Assembly (NCBI GenBank): GCA_017303555.1
Contig: JAFLCN010000007.1
Location: forward strand, 89,251 to 153,250
Direction: 5' to 3'
DNA length: 64,000 nucleotides
Source: Planctomycetota bacterium
GTDB lineage: Bacteria; Planctomycetota; Phycisphaerae; Phycisphaerales; UBA1924
The stretch's first letter is position 1, and every line of letters starts with the position of its first letter. The notes beneath the pieces are model-generated. The model was not told where the DNA came from. It was given only the letters and a program-made list of their open reading frames with translations, and did no database searches. The position numbers and the translations under genes are program-made. Positions 44,746 through 53,322 of this stretch are shown in pieces.

Positions 44746-46338
44746 ATGAAGCTGAAGCGGGTGATTTTCGGGATGGTGGGGACGACGCTGGATACTGGCC
44801 GCGGGCCGGAGCGGTGGGAGCGATGGCGACCGACCGTGTCGCTTTGCCAGCATGAGGACTTTGCGGTGGATCGGCTGGAGTTGCTGTATCCGCGACAGGG
44901 GATTTCGCTGGCGAAGCAGATCGTGGCGGATATTGCGACGATCTCACCGGAGACAGAGGTGCGGCTGCATCATGTGGATCCGCGCGATCCGTGGGACTTT
45001 GAGGATGTGTATACGGCGCTGCACGACTTTGCGAGCGCGTATGAGTTTGATGAGGATGAGGAGGAGTACCTCGTCCACATCACGACGGGCACGCACGTTG
45101 CGCAGATCTGTTTGTTTTTGTTGACGGAGACGAGGCGGTTTCCGGCGAAGCTGATTCAGAGCAGTCCGAAATTTCGGACGAACGACCCGACGGGCGACTA
45201 CCGGATCATCGATCTTGATCTGTCGAAGTACGACAGCATTGCTGCGCGGTTTCAGAAGGAATTTTCGGACAACGTTGCGGGGTTGAAGTCAGGGATTGAG
45301 ACTCGGAACGGCGCGTTCAACAGGTTGATCGAGGAAGTGGAGCATGTTGCTGCGCATTCGGTGGATCCGATTTTGCTGACGGGGCCGACGGGCGCGGGGA
45401 AGAGTCGGCTGGCGCGGCGGATTTATGAACTGAAGAAGCATCGGCGGCAGATGGAGGGTCCGTTTGTTGAGGTGAACTGCGCAACGCTGCGCGGTGATGG
45501 GGCGATGTCGACGCTGTTCGGGCACAAGAAGGGAGCGTTTACGGGAGCGGCGGCGGATCGCGCGGGGCTGCTGCGCTCTGCGGAAGGAGGGATTTTGTTT
45601 TTGGATGAGATTGGAGAATTGGGGCTGGATGAGCAGGCGATGCTGCTGCGGGCGGTGGAGGAGAAGCGGTTTCTGCCTCTGGGGTCGGATGAGGAAGTGA
45701 CGAGTTCGTTTCAGTTGATTGCGGGAACGAATCGGGATTTGCGGGCGCGGGTGGAAGCGGGCGAGTTTCGCGATGATCTCTTGGCGCGAATTAACCTGTG
45801 GACGTTTTGTCTGCCGGCGTTGAAGGATCGGCGCGAGGATATTGAGCCGAATCTGGAGTTTGAGCTTGAGCAAGTGGCGAAGCGCACGGGGCGAACGGTT
45901 GGATTCAATACCGAGGCGAAGGACGCGTATGTGCGCTTTGCGATGAGTGAGAGCGCGACGTGGGATGGGAACTTTCGAGATTTGTCTGCGTCGATCTCGC
46001 GCATGGCGACGTTGACGCAGACGGGAAGGATTACGGAAGAGGTTGTGCGGGCGGAGGTTGCGAGGCTGGGGATTTCGTGGGGGAGGGGGCCTCGGGCGGT
46101 TTCGGCGGATTTGTGCGCGGAGGTGATGGGTTCGGAGCGGGCGGCGGAGCTTGATCGCTTTGATCGCGTGCAACTGGCGGATGTGCTTGCGGTGTGCGCG
46201 CGGAGCAAGAGTGTTTCGGATGCGGGGCGCGAGTTGTTTGCGGTGTCGAGAGCGCGGAAGAGCAGCGTGAATGATGCGGATCGGTTGCGGAAGTATCTGG
46301 CGCGATTCGGGCTGACTTGGGAGATGATTTCGAAGTGA
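44746..46338 (+). CDS. rtcR: Sigma-54-dependent activator of rtcBA with CARF sensor domain
   Basis: A 530-residue transcription activator, divergent from rtcBA. Residues 1-180 are the RtcR sensor, a CARF-type Rossmann domain with the ligand loop HITTGTHVAQ (111-120). The AAA+ domain has Walker A GPTGAGKS (213-220), the sigma-54 contact loop GAFTGA (263-268), and Walker B GGILFLDEIGE (281-291). The arginine-finger region FRDDLLARINLW follows at 341-352. The C-terminal 75 residues hold a winged or HTH-like region (SDAGRELFAVSRARKSSVNDADRLRKYLARFG). In E. coli RtcR is triggered by RNA ends from damage. No Shine-Dalgarno is seen; mRNA may be nearly leaderless. Codon use is slightly less GC-biased than in neighbours. 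Confidence 0.96.
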   Translation: MKLKRVIFGMVGTTLDTGRGPERWERWRPTVSLCQHEDFAVDRLELLYPRQGISLAKQIVADIATISPETEVRLHHVDPRDPWDFEDVYTALHDFASAYEFDEDEEEYLVHITTGTHVAQICLFLLTETRRFPAKLIQSSPKFRTNDPTGDYRIIDLDLSKYDSIAARFQKEFSDNVAGLKSGIETRNGAFNRLIEEVEHVAAHSVDPILLTGPTGAGKSRLARRIYELKKHRRQMEGPFVEVNCATLRGDGAMSTLFGHKKGAFTGAAADRAGLLRSAEGGILFLDEIGELGLDEQAMLLRAVEEKRFLPLGSDEEVTSSFQLIAGTNRDLRARVEAGEFRDDLLARINLWTFCLPALKDRREDIEPNLEFELEQVAKRTGRTVGFNTEAKDAYVRFAMSESATWDGNFRDLSASISRMATLTQTGRITEEVVRAEVARLGISWGRGPRAVSADLCAEVMGSERAAELDRFDRVQLADVLAVCARSKSVSDAGRELFAVSRARKSSVNDADRLRKYLARFGLTWEMISK

Positions 46339-46423
46339 GTTGGAGCGAAATCAGCGCAGGGGTCGGGCATTGCGGAATCGGCAGTGTCGCCGCGTTGCGG
46401 CTGTGATGGTTGATTTGCTTTGT

Positions 46424-46483
46424 CCTGGGGCTGGCGCCCCAGGCTATTGGCGGCCGCTGCTCCGCAGCTTGGAACAGCGGAGC
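46424..46483. terminator. Double hairpin between convergent rtcR and M28 genes
   Basis: CCTGGGGC (46424-46431) pairs with GCCCCAGG (46436-46443) around TGGC. A second stem, GCTCCGC (46459-46465) with GCGGAGC (46477-46483), competes with a smaller GCTGC/GCAGC stem. It lies after rtcR and before the M28 stop on the other strand, so it may end both transcripts. The text resembles REP-like intergenic elements of Planctomycetes. Confidence 0.55.
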
Positions 46484-46506
46484 GCCGTGGTTGAATTGAA
46501 GTTGCG

Positions 46507-47535
46507 TTAGTTTCCGGCGGCGAGTGACTTCAGAACTTGTTCGAGTCCTTCGACGACGCGGGCCATGGAGTTGTAATCGAGGGTGTCGGGCGTGTCGGTT
46601 GCGTTGTGATAGTGGGGGTTGCGGAAGTTTGCGGTGTCGGTGACCATGAGCGCGGGGTAGCCTTCTTTCCAGAAGCCCCAGTGATCGGAACGGCCGACAT
46701 CGCGGATGAAGTTCGGGAGTGCGGCGCCTTCGCTGGGAAAGCTGGCCCCGGTGCGGAATGCGTGGACGCATTGCTTGACGAGTGCGCGGTTGTTGTAGTT
46801 GGAGACGAAGGCGATGAAATTGCCGGTGGTGGGGTAGAAGCTTGAGAGCGGCGCCGGGTACTTCTGGGAGTTGGGAGCGTCGGTGTAGTAGCCGAGCATT
46901 TCGAGGCTGAGCATGGCGGTGATGTTGTCGTTGGCGGCGCGGGCTTTTTTCGCGTAGATCCAGCTTCCCATTTCGGATGTGCCGCCGGTGGGGAGCTCTT
47001 CGTTGGGGAAGAGGACGAACTTGATGGTGCGGGGTTGGGGCTTGTCTTTGAAGGAACGGGCGAGGGCGAGGACTGCTGCGCAGCCGCTGGCGTTGTCGTC
47101 GGCGCCGGGGGAACGCTGGGTGGTGTCGTAGTGGGTGCCGATGAGGATGATTTCGTTCGGGAGTGAGGTGCCTTTGAGTGTCGCTTCGAGATTTGGAGTG
47201 AGGCTGCCCTTGGTGGGGAAGGAGTGCTCGTTGACGGCGTAGCCGGCGGCTTGGAGTTGTTCTTTGAGATAGAGCGCGGACTCGGCGAGTTCCTTTGGGT
47301 GATAGATGCTGCGCTTGCCGATGTCGGAGGCGAGGTGGGTGACGGTGGTGCGGAGGTCTTGCGCGAGTGTTCGTTGCGATGCGGTGAGTGGTGGGAGTGG
47401 GCCGCGGAACGACTGTCCGGGCATGCTGATCATGGCGGCGTAGAAATAGAAACCGGAAGCGAATGCCAAGATCAGGAGGCATGCGGCGAGAGCGAGGCTC
47501 CATGTTGCGAAACGGCGCCAACGCGGTTGCGACAT
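46507..47535 (-). CDS. M28 family zinc aminopeptidase, membrane-anchored
   Basis: A 342-residue exported peptidase. One N-terminal helix (about 10-35) anchors it. The di-zinc M28 motifs are GTHYDTTQRSPGADDNASG (His135, Asp137, Asp147), FPNEELPTGG with the catalytic Glu179 and metal Glu180, the metal Asp in LEMLGYYTDAP or nearby, and the final metal His in PHYHNATDTPDTLDY. The set is complete, so it should be active on peptides at the outer face of the membrane. ATG 47535 begins the membrane anchor. Divergent from the collagen-like gene; convergent with rtcR. Confidence 0.94.
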   Translation of the reverse strand: MSQPRWRRFATWSLALAACLLILAFASGFYFYAAMISMPGQSFRGPLPPLTASQRTLAQDLRTTVTHLASDIGKRSIYHPKELAESALYLKEQLQAAGYAVNEHSFPTKGSLTPNLEATLKGTSLPNEIILIGTHYDTTQRSPGADDNASGCAAVLALARSFKDKPQPRTIKFVLFPNEELPTGGTSEMGSWIYAKKARAANDNITAMLSLEMLGYYTDAPNSQKYPAPLSSFYPTTGNFIAFVSNYNNRALVKQCVHAFRTGASFPSEGAALPNFIRDVGRSDHWGFWKEGYPALMVTDTANFRNPHYHNATDTPDTLDYNSMARVVEGLEQVLKSLAAGN

Positions 47536-47588
47536 AGTGGCAGAGTAGCGGTGATCGGGTGGCGCCCGCGAAAGGGCGAACATGACCG

Positions 47589-47617
47589 TTGCGATTTCGG
47601 GCAGGACGATGTAGTCT
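47589..47617 (+). promoter_or_regulatory. Candidate promoter of the collagen-like gene
   Basis: TTGCGA (47589-47594) and TAGTCT (47612-47617) are 17 bases apart and resemble -35 and -10 elements. A CGGGAC/GTCCCG hairpin with a 3-base loop follows at 47630-47644, in the presumed leader. The start codon is at 47668. Confidence 0.4.
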
Positions 47618-47667
47618 GGGGGCGCCTCGCGGGACGATGTCCCGTAGATGCGAAGAGGAGAAGCACA

Positions 47668-48501
47668 ATGCGCAAGTGGATCTGTGCGGTCGGACTCGTT
47701 GCGGCGCTGGCTTTGGGCGTGTCGGCGCGGGCTCAGCTTGCCCTCGGGACGAGTTTCACGTATCAGGGGCAACTCAAGGACGGCGGCGTCGTGGTGAACG
47801 ACATCGTCAGCATCACGCTGCAATTGTTCGATGCGAACACGGACGGGGCCCAAGTCGGGCCGACGCAGAACTTTGCTGGGGTCGCGGTGTTGAACGGAAC
47901 TTTCACGGTGCAGCCGGACTTTGGCGCGGGAGTGTTCGCGGGGAGCCGGCGCTGGGTTCAGGTGACGGTGAACGGGGAAATTCTGGCGCCGCGGCAGGAA
48001 ATCACGCCCACTCCGTATGCGCTGTATGCGATGAATCCCGGGCCGCAGGGGCCGGCTGGTCCGCAGGGGCCGTCGGGCGTGATCACAACGGTTTCGAGTA
48101 ACGCGGGAGTTGGGTCTAACCTTTCCGCATCGAACAATGGTGTTTGGGCGTTTGCGGGTTCGGTGCCCACCATTACCGTGGGGGCCGGGCAAACGCTGCA
48201 TGTTCAAGCCACAGCGGCGATCGGAATCGCTGCAGGCGGAACTGCAAAGGCCATGGATTACAACGTTGGGTTTCGAGCGTCTGGCTCGACCTCGGCGCCC
48301 ACTGAGCTGGCGATTAATTCGTATCTGACTGTGAAGCTGCTCCCCGGACTGCGGCTGCCGTTTACGGCGAGTTACAGCCGATCGGGTTTGGCGCCGGGAA
48401 ATTACCAGGTTGGCCTGATCGTCCGAGCGCCAGGCACGGACGGGGGCGCGTTTAATGACAACGACTGGTCGCTCGTGCACGTGTGGGTCAGCCAGCCGTA
48501 A
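47668..48501 (+). CDS. Exported protein with collagen-like triplets
   Basis: A 277-residue exported protein. Signal peptide 1-22 (MRKWICAVGLVAALALGVSARAQ). The N-terminal domain (about 25-120) has SFTYQGQLKDGGVVVNDIVSITLQLFDANTDG and ends in PTPYALYAMNPG, a pattern common in planctomycete exported proteins that carry a short collagen-like stretch. Here this is GPQGPAGPQGPSG, four Gly-x-y triplets at about 123-136. The last 135 residues are predicted beta-rich, without a known domain. AGGAG lies 8 bases ahead of the ATG. Start ATG 47668 is the first with a Shine-Dalgarno and signal peptide. Probably cell-surface. Confidence 0.85.
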   Translation: MRKWICAVGLVAALALGVSARAQLALGTSFTYQGQLKDGGVVVNDIVSITLQLFDANTDGAQVGPTQNFAGVAVLNGTFTVQPDFGAGVFAGSRRWVQVTVNGEILAPRQEITPTPYALYAMNPGPQGPAGPQGPSGVITTVSSNAGVGSNLSASNNGVWAFAGSVPTITVGAGQTLHVQATAAIGIAAGGTAKAMDYNVGFRASGSTSAPTELAINSYLTVKLLPGLRLPFTASYSRSGLAPGNYQVGLIVRAPGTDGGAFNDNDWSLVHVWVSQP

Positions 48502-48535
48502 CGACTAAGGAGATCTGCGGGGGCCAAAAACGAAA

Positions 48536-48559
48536 AAGGCCCCGAGCGATCGGGGCCTT
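48536..48559. terminator. Bidirectional terminator between the collagen-like and gdh genes
   Basis: AAGGCCCCGA (48536-48545) and TCGGGGCCTT (48550-48559) form a perfect 10-base stem with loop GCGA. CTTT follows on the plus strand and TTTTTCG on the minus strand. It lies 34 bases after the plus-strand stop and 18 after the gdh stop. Confidence 0.92.
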
Positions 48560-48577
48560 CTTTATGCGTGCGCTGAT

Positions 48578-49933
48578 TTACGGGAAGATGCCGCGGGCGG
48601 CGTAGGCCTGGTTGAGGCGTTCGCAGGCGGCGATGTATGCCGCGGAGCGGAGATCGCAGTTGTACTTGCGGCGGGCATCGCGGGTCTTGGAAGCGGCCTT
48701 GACCATGTGCTTGTTGAGCTCGCGATCGACGTGTTCGAGATCCCACATCTGATAGGTCTTGTTCTGGACCCATTCGAAGTAGGAGACGGTGACGCCGCCG
48801 GCGTTGCAGAGGATGGCGGGGAGGACTTCGATGCCGCGCTCGGTGAGGATGCGTTCGCCGCCGGGAGTCGTCGGGGCGTTGGCGCCTTCGGCGATGACGA
48901 TCGCGTTGATCATCTTCGCTTCTTCTTCCTGGATCATCTGCTCGAGAGCGGCGGGGATGAAGACTTCGACCTTGGTCTTGTAGAACTCTTCCTTGCTGAC
49001 GGCGGTGGCGTTGGGATAGCCGCCGACGCCGCCCTTCTTCTGGACGTAGGTAGCGAGCTCGTGGGCGTCGATGCCCTTGTCGTTCTTGAGGAAGCCGGTG
49101 TGGTCGGCGACGGCGATGAGCTTGGCGCCCTTGTCCTGGAAGATCTTGGCGGACCAGGAACCGACGTTGCCGAAGCCGAGCACGCTGAAGGTGCACTGAT
49201 CGGGCTTGAGGTTGAGTTCGGGGAGCATCTCGACGAGGGTGTCGACGACGCCCTGGCCGGTGGCTTTTTCGCGGCCGAGCGAGCCGCCGTATTCGACGGG
49301 CTTGCCGGTGATGACGGCGGCGGGGTCCTTGCCTCCGACGTCGGCGAGGAAGGAGTAGGTGTCGGCGATCCAGGCCATGTGCTGGGCGTTGGAGCCGACG
49401 TCGGGGGCGGGGATGTCGTAGTCGGGTCCGATGCCGTGGGCGATGGCGGTGGTGAAGCGGCGGACGATGCGCTCCATCTCGGCGTTGCTGTGCTTGCGCG
49501 GATCGACCTTGACGCCGCCCTTGCCTCCACCGAAGGGCACGCCGACGAGCGAGCACTTCATGGTCATGAGGAAGGCGAGCGATTTGACGTCGTCGAGGTG
49601 GACGTCGTGATGGAAGCGGAGGCCGCCCTTGTAGGGGCCGAGCGCGTTGTTGTGCTGAACGCGGTAGCCCTTGAAGAGGCGGTAGTGGCCATCATCCATC
49701 TTCACGGGGAAGTGGACCATGATCTCGGTCTTGGGCTGCGCGAGGATGATCTGCACGCGGTGCGGCAGGCCCATCAACTCGGCGGCGTAGAGCATGGAGC
49801 CGACGGTCTGGCGATAGAGGTTGTGCGCATCGGTCGGGAAGCCAAGCTCATCGAAGATGGGCGAGTTGAAGCTCGCGGGCGGAACGTTCTTCGGTTTTTG
49901 CATGGGTGTGGGAGCCTTGGCGAGAGTGGTCAT
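48578..49933 (-). CDS. Glutamate dehydrogenase (Glu/Leu/Phe/Val family)
   Basis: A 451-residue hexameric-type dehydrogenase that interconverts glutamate and 2-oxoglutarate plus ammonia. Substrate-side motifs: GYRVQHNNALGPYKGGLRFHHDV (with the substrate Lys in GPYKGG), and MTMKCSLVGVPFGGGKGGVKVDP with the catalytic Lys in GGGKGG and the Asp in PAPDVGS. The Rossmann motif is LGFGNVGSWSA near 250. The C-terminal half is complete (EGANAPTTP, ILCNAGGVTVSYFEW). About 30 residues longer at the N-terminus than average. Specificity for glutamate over other amino acids is likely but not certain. A bidirectional terminator follows. Confidence 0.95.
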   Translation of the reverse strand: MTTLAKAPTPMQKPKNVPPASFNSPIFDELGFPTDAHNLYRQTVGSMLYAAELMGLPHRVQIILAQPKTEIMVHFPVKMDDGHYRLFKGYRVQHNNALGPYKGGLRFHHDVHLDDVKSLAFLMTMKCSLVGVPFGGGKGGVKVDPRKHSNAEMERIVRRFTTAIAHGIGPDYDIPAPDVGSNAQHMAWIADTYSFLADVGGKDPAAVITGKPVEYGGSLGREKATGQGVVDTLVEMLPELNLKPDQCTFSVLGFGNVGSWSAKIFQDKGAKLIAVADHTGFLKNDKGIDAHELATYVQKKGGVGGYPNATAVSKEEFYKTKVEVFIPAALEQMIQEEEAKMINAIVIAEGANAPTTPGGERILTERGIEVLPAILCNAGGVTVSYFEWVQNKTYQMWDLEHVDRELNKHMVKAASKTRDARRKYNCDLRSAAYIAACERLNQAYAARGIFP

Positions 49934-50213
49934 GGATGTTTCCGCAGGTGAACTGGCGGAGAAGTGGTCGGCACGACGGGCTGACTGATTGCCCCGGCGA
50001 CCCCTCGGCTTCCGCTCGGCCGGGCCTGAATAGTAGATCAGAGGGCATGGCGGGGTAAAGGCAACAGGCCGAGGGCGGAAAATGGGTCGGTCTGGCGCGA
50101 TTCATCACAAATGATGTGCGTTTTCACGCCTGAAAGGCGAGCGGAACGCAATTCCTCCAATAGGGGCAGGGTTCGTTATTCTCGACCGCCCTATTCCGGA
50201 GATCGACGTCGCC

Positions 50214-52916
50214 ATGAACGAACGTGACCAGAACGAGATCGCTGCCAATGCAGACGCAAGTGAACGCTTCACCGACGCGGGGATCGACCGGCCGGTCCGT
50301 TACAGGATCGATCCGAGCAAGATCACATTTCAGGAGTTTCGATTCGGCGCGACGTTTTCGAATGCGGTGTTCTCCTGGTTGCTCGTCCGCACGCTCGGTT
50401 CGCCCTTTCCGGGCTCAACCGATGACCCGCCGGTTGAATTGCTCGAAGACTTCACCGTTGAAGAAACGGGGCTGCCCGAAGAAACGAGGCTTGCGCTCAA
50501 GCCCATGCGGGACGAGCTCGAGGCGCTCGGATTTCATTCACCCACATTCACGTATGTCGACGATTTTCAACACTCGACCAAGACCTGCCTCGCGACGTTT
50601 GCCCACCGATCGGTACGCGCCGTTGGAAGGGTGCATCTGCGGACGTGGCGTCCGGGCAAGCGTGTGTTTGAGTTTGCTTTCTTTGAATTCATCACCGCCT
50701 TTGAGGACGGGACGTTTTTGTGGTCGCTCTCGAGCAAGCAGGACATGCTGATTCCCGAGGTCTGCAAGACCGTCCGGGCGGAGAAGGCGAGCGCGGCCGA
50801 GCTTTACCGGCTGCACACGGCGGAACTGGCGAAGGCTTCGCGTCTACGGGGGCTCCCCGCGTTCACCCGCGGCGAAGCGATGGCCATTGCCCAGCGGCTG
50901 CACGAAACCGTTCGCGATGACTTCCTCGAGCGTGGCGTTTTCGTGCAAGAGGAGTCGATCGCCGGCCAACCAGCGAGCCGCGTCTCGGAATCGAGATATC
51001 CCGAGGTCATGGCGGAGCTGGAAAAGCTGGAACGACGAACGACGAGTTGGCGAGCGGCGATTGTGATTCTGGTTTTTTCGCTTCTTATCTTCATGGGAAT
51101 CGGATTCCCAGGGCAGGTATCTTTTCTGAGGCTGCTCGCGCTAGTGCCGATCCTTCTCTTCCACGAGGCAGGTCACTACCTCGCGATGCGATGGTTTGGA
51201 TATCGCAACCTCAAGATGTTTTTCATTCCGGGGTTCGGTGCCGCCGTGAGCGGGCGCCATTACAACGTGGCTGGCTGGAAAAAAGTGGTCGTGTCGCTGA
51301 TGGGGCCCGTGCCGGGGATCGTGCTCGGCATCGCGATCGGCGCGTGCGGGATCTACTGGCGATCGCAGCTTGCAATGGAAGCGGCGATGCTGTTGCTGGC
51401 GCTCAACGCCTTCAATCTGATTCCGATTCTTCCCTTGGACGGCGGACATGTTGTGCGGACGATCATTTTCGCGCGGCACTATTGGCTGGACATCGGGTTC
51501 CGTGCGATCGCAGCCGCGATTGTAACGGGGTTCGGGGTGTTTGCGAGGAGCACCATTCTGATCTTGGTCGGCGTGTCCATGTCTCTGGGGATTCCGCAGG
51601 CGCTCCGCGTTGCGAAACTGAGCAAGGAGTTGAGAGAGGAAGGATTCGAGCCGGTTTCGCAGGACAGCAACACAATTCCTCCTGATGTTGCCGACGTGAT
51701 CATTGATCGACTGAAGGAACGCGATCCGAAGCCGGCGCATCCGAAGCTGATTGCGACACGCACCGTAAATATCTTCGAAACGTTGAATGCCAGGCCGCCG
51801 GGATGGTTTGCGAGTTTCGGCCTGCTTGCGGTCCATGTGCTCAGCATGGCCGCGGCGGTGATGTTTGCCTTGATTCTCATGGTCGCGCAGCGCGGGCCAC
51901 TGAGCGACTTTGTGCGAAGGGCGACGGAATCTCCAAAGCACGCGATTTCGTCGGGAGATGCGGTCCTGACGGCGGGCGCGGTTCCGACTTCGGCGGACCA
52001 ATCCGCGTTGAGTGCAACTTTTAAGGATCGTCAGGCGGCGGTTGAAGCTTTCGAGGCGATGAAGAATGAGAAGAGTTCGGATCGCTCGATCGTTCTGTTC
52101 GGCGACACGATTCTGATCACGATGCCGACGACCGAGCTGCCGGTACAAGTTCGCGAGCTCACGAGGCTTCGGGGGCTCGGCGCCGAGGTTGGTTTGTCCA
52201 ACTCTATGAAACTCGCCTTCCGTTTGACGGCGATCGCTCCAAGCACCGAGAAGGCCGCGGTGGTGACGGAAGGCCTGAACAACTACTTCGATCTGTATGG
52301 TCCGGAATCGTTAACTGCACCGTGGTCTTCCACGCGGCTTACGCCCGAACAGTTGCGAGCCAGACGGACCTTCGTGAAGCTCACATCGATGGATTTTTCG
52401 GATGACCCGGAGTTGAAAAAGCTGGAGGAAGAACTCGCTAAGTTTGATGATGAGAAGGAAACGCCTGAAAGTAAGGCGCTGCAGGAGAGATACAACAAGC
52501 TCACGCGAGAGTTTGAGATCAAGAGCGCTCGTTCCCTGTCGATGAATCCTTCACTCGATATTGATCGGGAGCTTGTGGCGGAGTATCTCAAGATCGCCGA
52601 ACGCTCGGTGGGGGAGAATTTTCGCGAACATTTCGCAGAAGTGGCGGCGCCTCGCTTGGGTGTTGCCGATCCGAACGTCGACTTGACCGCCAGTTCTTCG
52701 GGGTTTGCGATGCAACGCGGGACGCACGTGGATATCTCGAATTTGTACTTTGATCACATCGCGGACGGCGCACGGGCGCTGGTGGGATGGCTGGAATCCA
52801 ACGGCTTTCGAGATATTCGATACGACCTGCACGACTGGGGCACTGCGGAAATGCTGCTCGATCGTCGCGGCGATTCGACAAGCACACCTCCCGCGGGTGC
52901 GTCGCCACCCAAGTAA
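50214..52916 (+). CDS. Very large M50/site-2-type membrane metalloprotease
   Basis: A 900-residue protein with a central M50 core. Residues 1-275 form a cytoplasmic domain of no recognised family. The first helix is about 279-298. HEAGH (317-321) is the zinc site in the next helix, and NLIPILPLDGGH (401-412) is the second metal motif with its Asp409, so the peptidase should be active. More helices lie about 360-380, 388-408, 430-460 and 533-557. A C-terminal soluble region of about 340 residues follows, with a PDZ-like or regulatory look but no clear match; it has EELAKFDDEKETPESKALQERYNKLTREFE coiled-coil character near 735-765. Typical site-2 proteases are 350-450 residues. Lower GC than neighbours. 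Confidence 0.85.
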   Translation: MNERDQNEIAANADASERFTDAGIDRPVRYRIDPSKITFQEFRFGATFSNAVFSWLLVRTLGSPFPGSTDDPPVELLEDFTVEETGLPEETRLALKPMRDELEALGFHSPTFTYVDDFQHSTKTCLATFAHRSVRAVGRVHLRTWRPGKRVFEFAFFEFITAFEDGTFLWSLSSKQDMLIPEVCKTVRAEKASAAELYRLHTAELAKASRLRGLPAFTRGEAMAIAQRLHETVRDDFLERGVFVQEESIAGQPASRVSESRYPEVMAELEKLERRTTSWRAAIVILVFSLLIFMGIGFPGQVSFLRLLALVPILLFHEAGHYLAMRWFGYRNLKMFFIPGFGAAVSGRHYNVAGWKKVVVSLMGPVPGIVLGIAIGACGIYWRSQLAMEAAMLLLALNAFNLIPILPLDGGHVVRTIIFARHYWLDIGFRAIAAAIVTGFGVFARSTILILVGVSMSLGIPQALRVAKLSKELREEGFEPVSQDSNTIPPDVADVIIDRLKERDPKPAHPKLIATRTVNIFETLNARPPGWFASFGLLAVHVLSMAAAVMFALILMVAQRGPLSDFVRRATESPKHAISSGDAVLTAGAVPTSADQSALSATFKDRQAAVEAFEAMKNEKSSDRSIVLFGDTILITMPTTELPVQVRELTRLRGLGAEVGLSNSMKLAFRLTAIAPSTEKAAVVTEGLNNYFDLYGPESLTAPWSSTRLTPEQLRARRTFVKLTSMDFSDDPELKKLEEELAKFDDEKETPESKALQERYNKLTREFEIKSARSLSMNPSLDIDRELVAEYLKIAERSVGENFREHFAEVAAPRLGVADPNVDLTASSSGFAMQRGTHVDISNLYFDHIADGARALVGWLESNGFRDIRYDLHDWGTAEMLLDRRGDSTSTPPAGASPPK

Positions 52917-52959
52917 AAGTTGCTTTCGCGTGCCGCCGATAGAGCCTTTGATTGGGTTC

Positions 52960-53322
52960 ATGATTTTGTACCTCGCGGCAGATCTCATTTGGGCAAGCAA
53001 GATCAAGGCGACCGCCGAGTCGTTGGGCTTGCCGTGCCGCCCCGTCCGGAACATGGAGATGCTTGGGGCGAGACTTGCGGACAGCGAGGTCCGAGCGCTC
53101 ATCCTGGACTTGGACGTCGCCGAGATGGCGATGCAGATGCTGGCGCATGTGCGAAGTGATGAGTCGGCGAAGAGAGTTCGCGTGCTGGCGTTTGGGCCGC
53201 ACGTCGCGCGTGACGAACTGAATGCGGCGAAGCAAGGTGGAGCGGATGAGGTTCTCACACGGGGCGGGTTCGATCACAACATGGATCAGGTGTTGCTGAG
53301 GCTGGCGGGAGTGGGCGGTTGA
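52960..53322 (+). CDS. Degenerate receiver-like protein
   Basis: A 120-residue single-domain protein with a CheY-like pattern: LYLAADLIWASKIKATAESLG at the N-terminus, ALILDLDVAEMAMQML (strand with Asp), VRVLAFGPHVARDELNAA (in place of the switch Thr) and GGADEVLTRGGFDHNM at the end. The phosphoacceptor Asp may be retained in LILDLD, but the canonical Thr and Lys are missing, so phosphorylation is doubtful. Start ATG 52960 is used; an in-frame GTG at 52930 is the alternative. Overlaps the next gene by four bases. Confidence 0.6.
   Translation: MILYLAADLIWASKIKATAESLGLPCRPVRNMEMLGARLADSEVRALILDLDVAEMAMQMLAHVRSDESAKRVRVLAFGPHVARDELNAAKQGGADEVLTRGGFDHNMDQVLLRLAGVGG

Noticed and set aside
44746..45285. 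CARF domain as a sign of a CRISPR or cyclic-oligonucleotide defence system
   Set aside because: The protein is a full-length RtcR with GAFTGA and is divergent from rtcBA; no effector nuclease, cyclase or repeat array is near.
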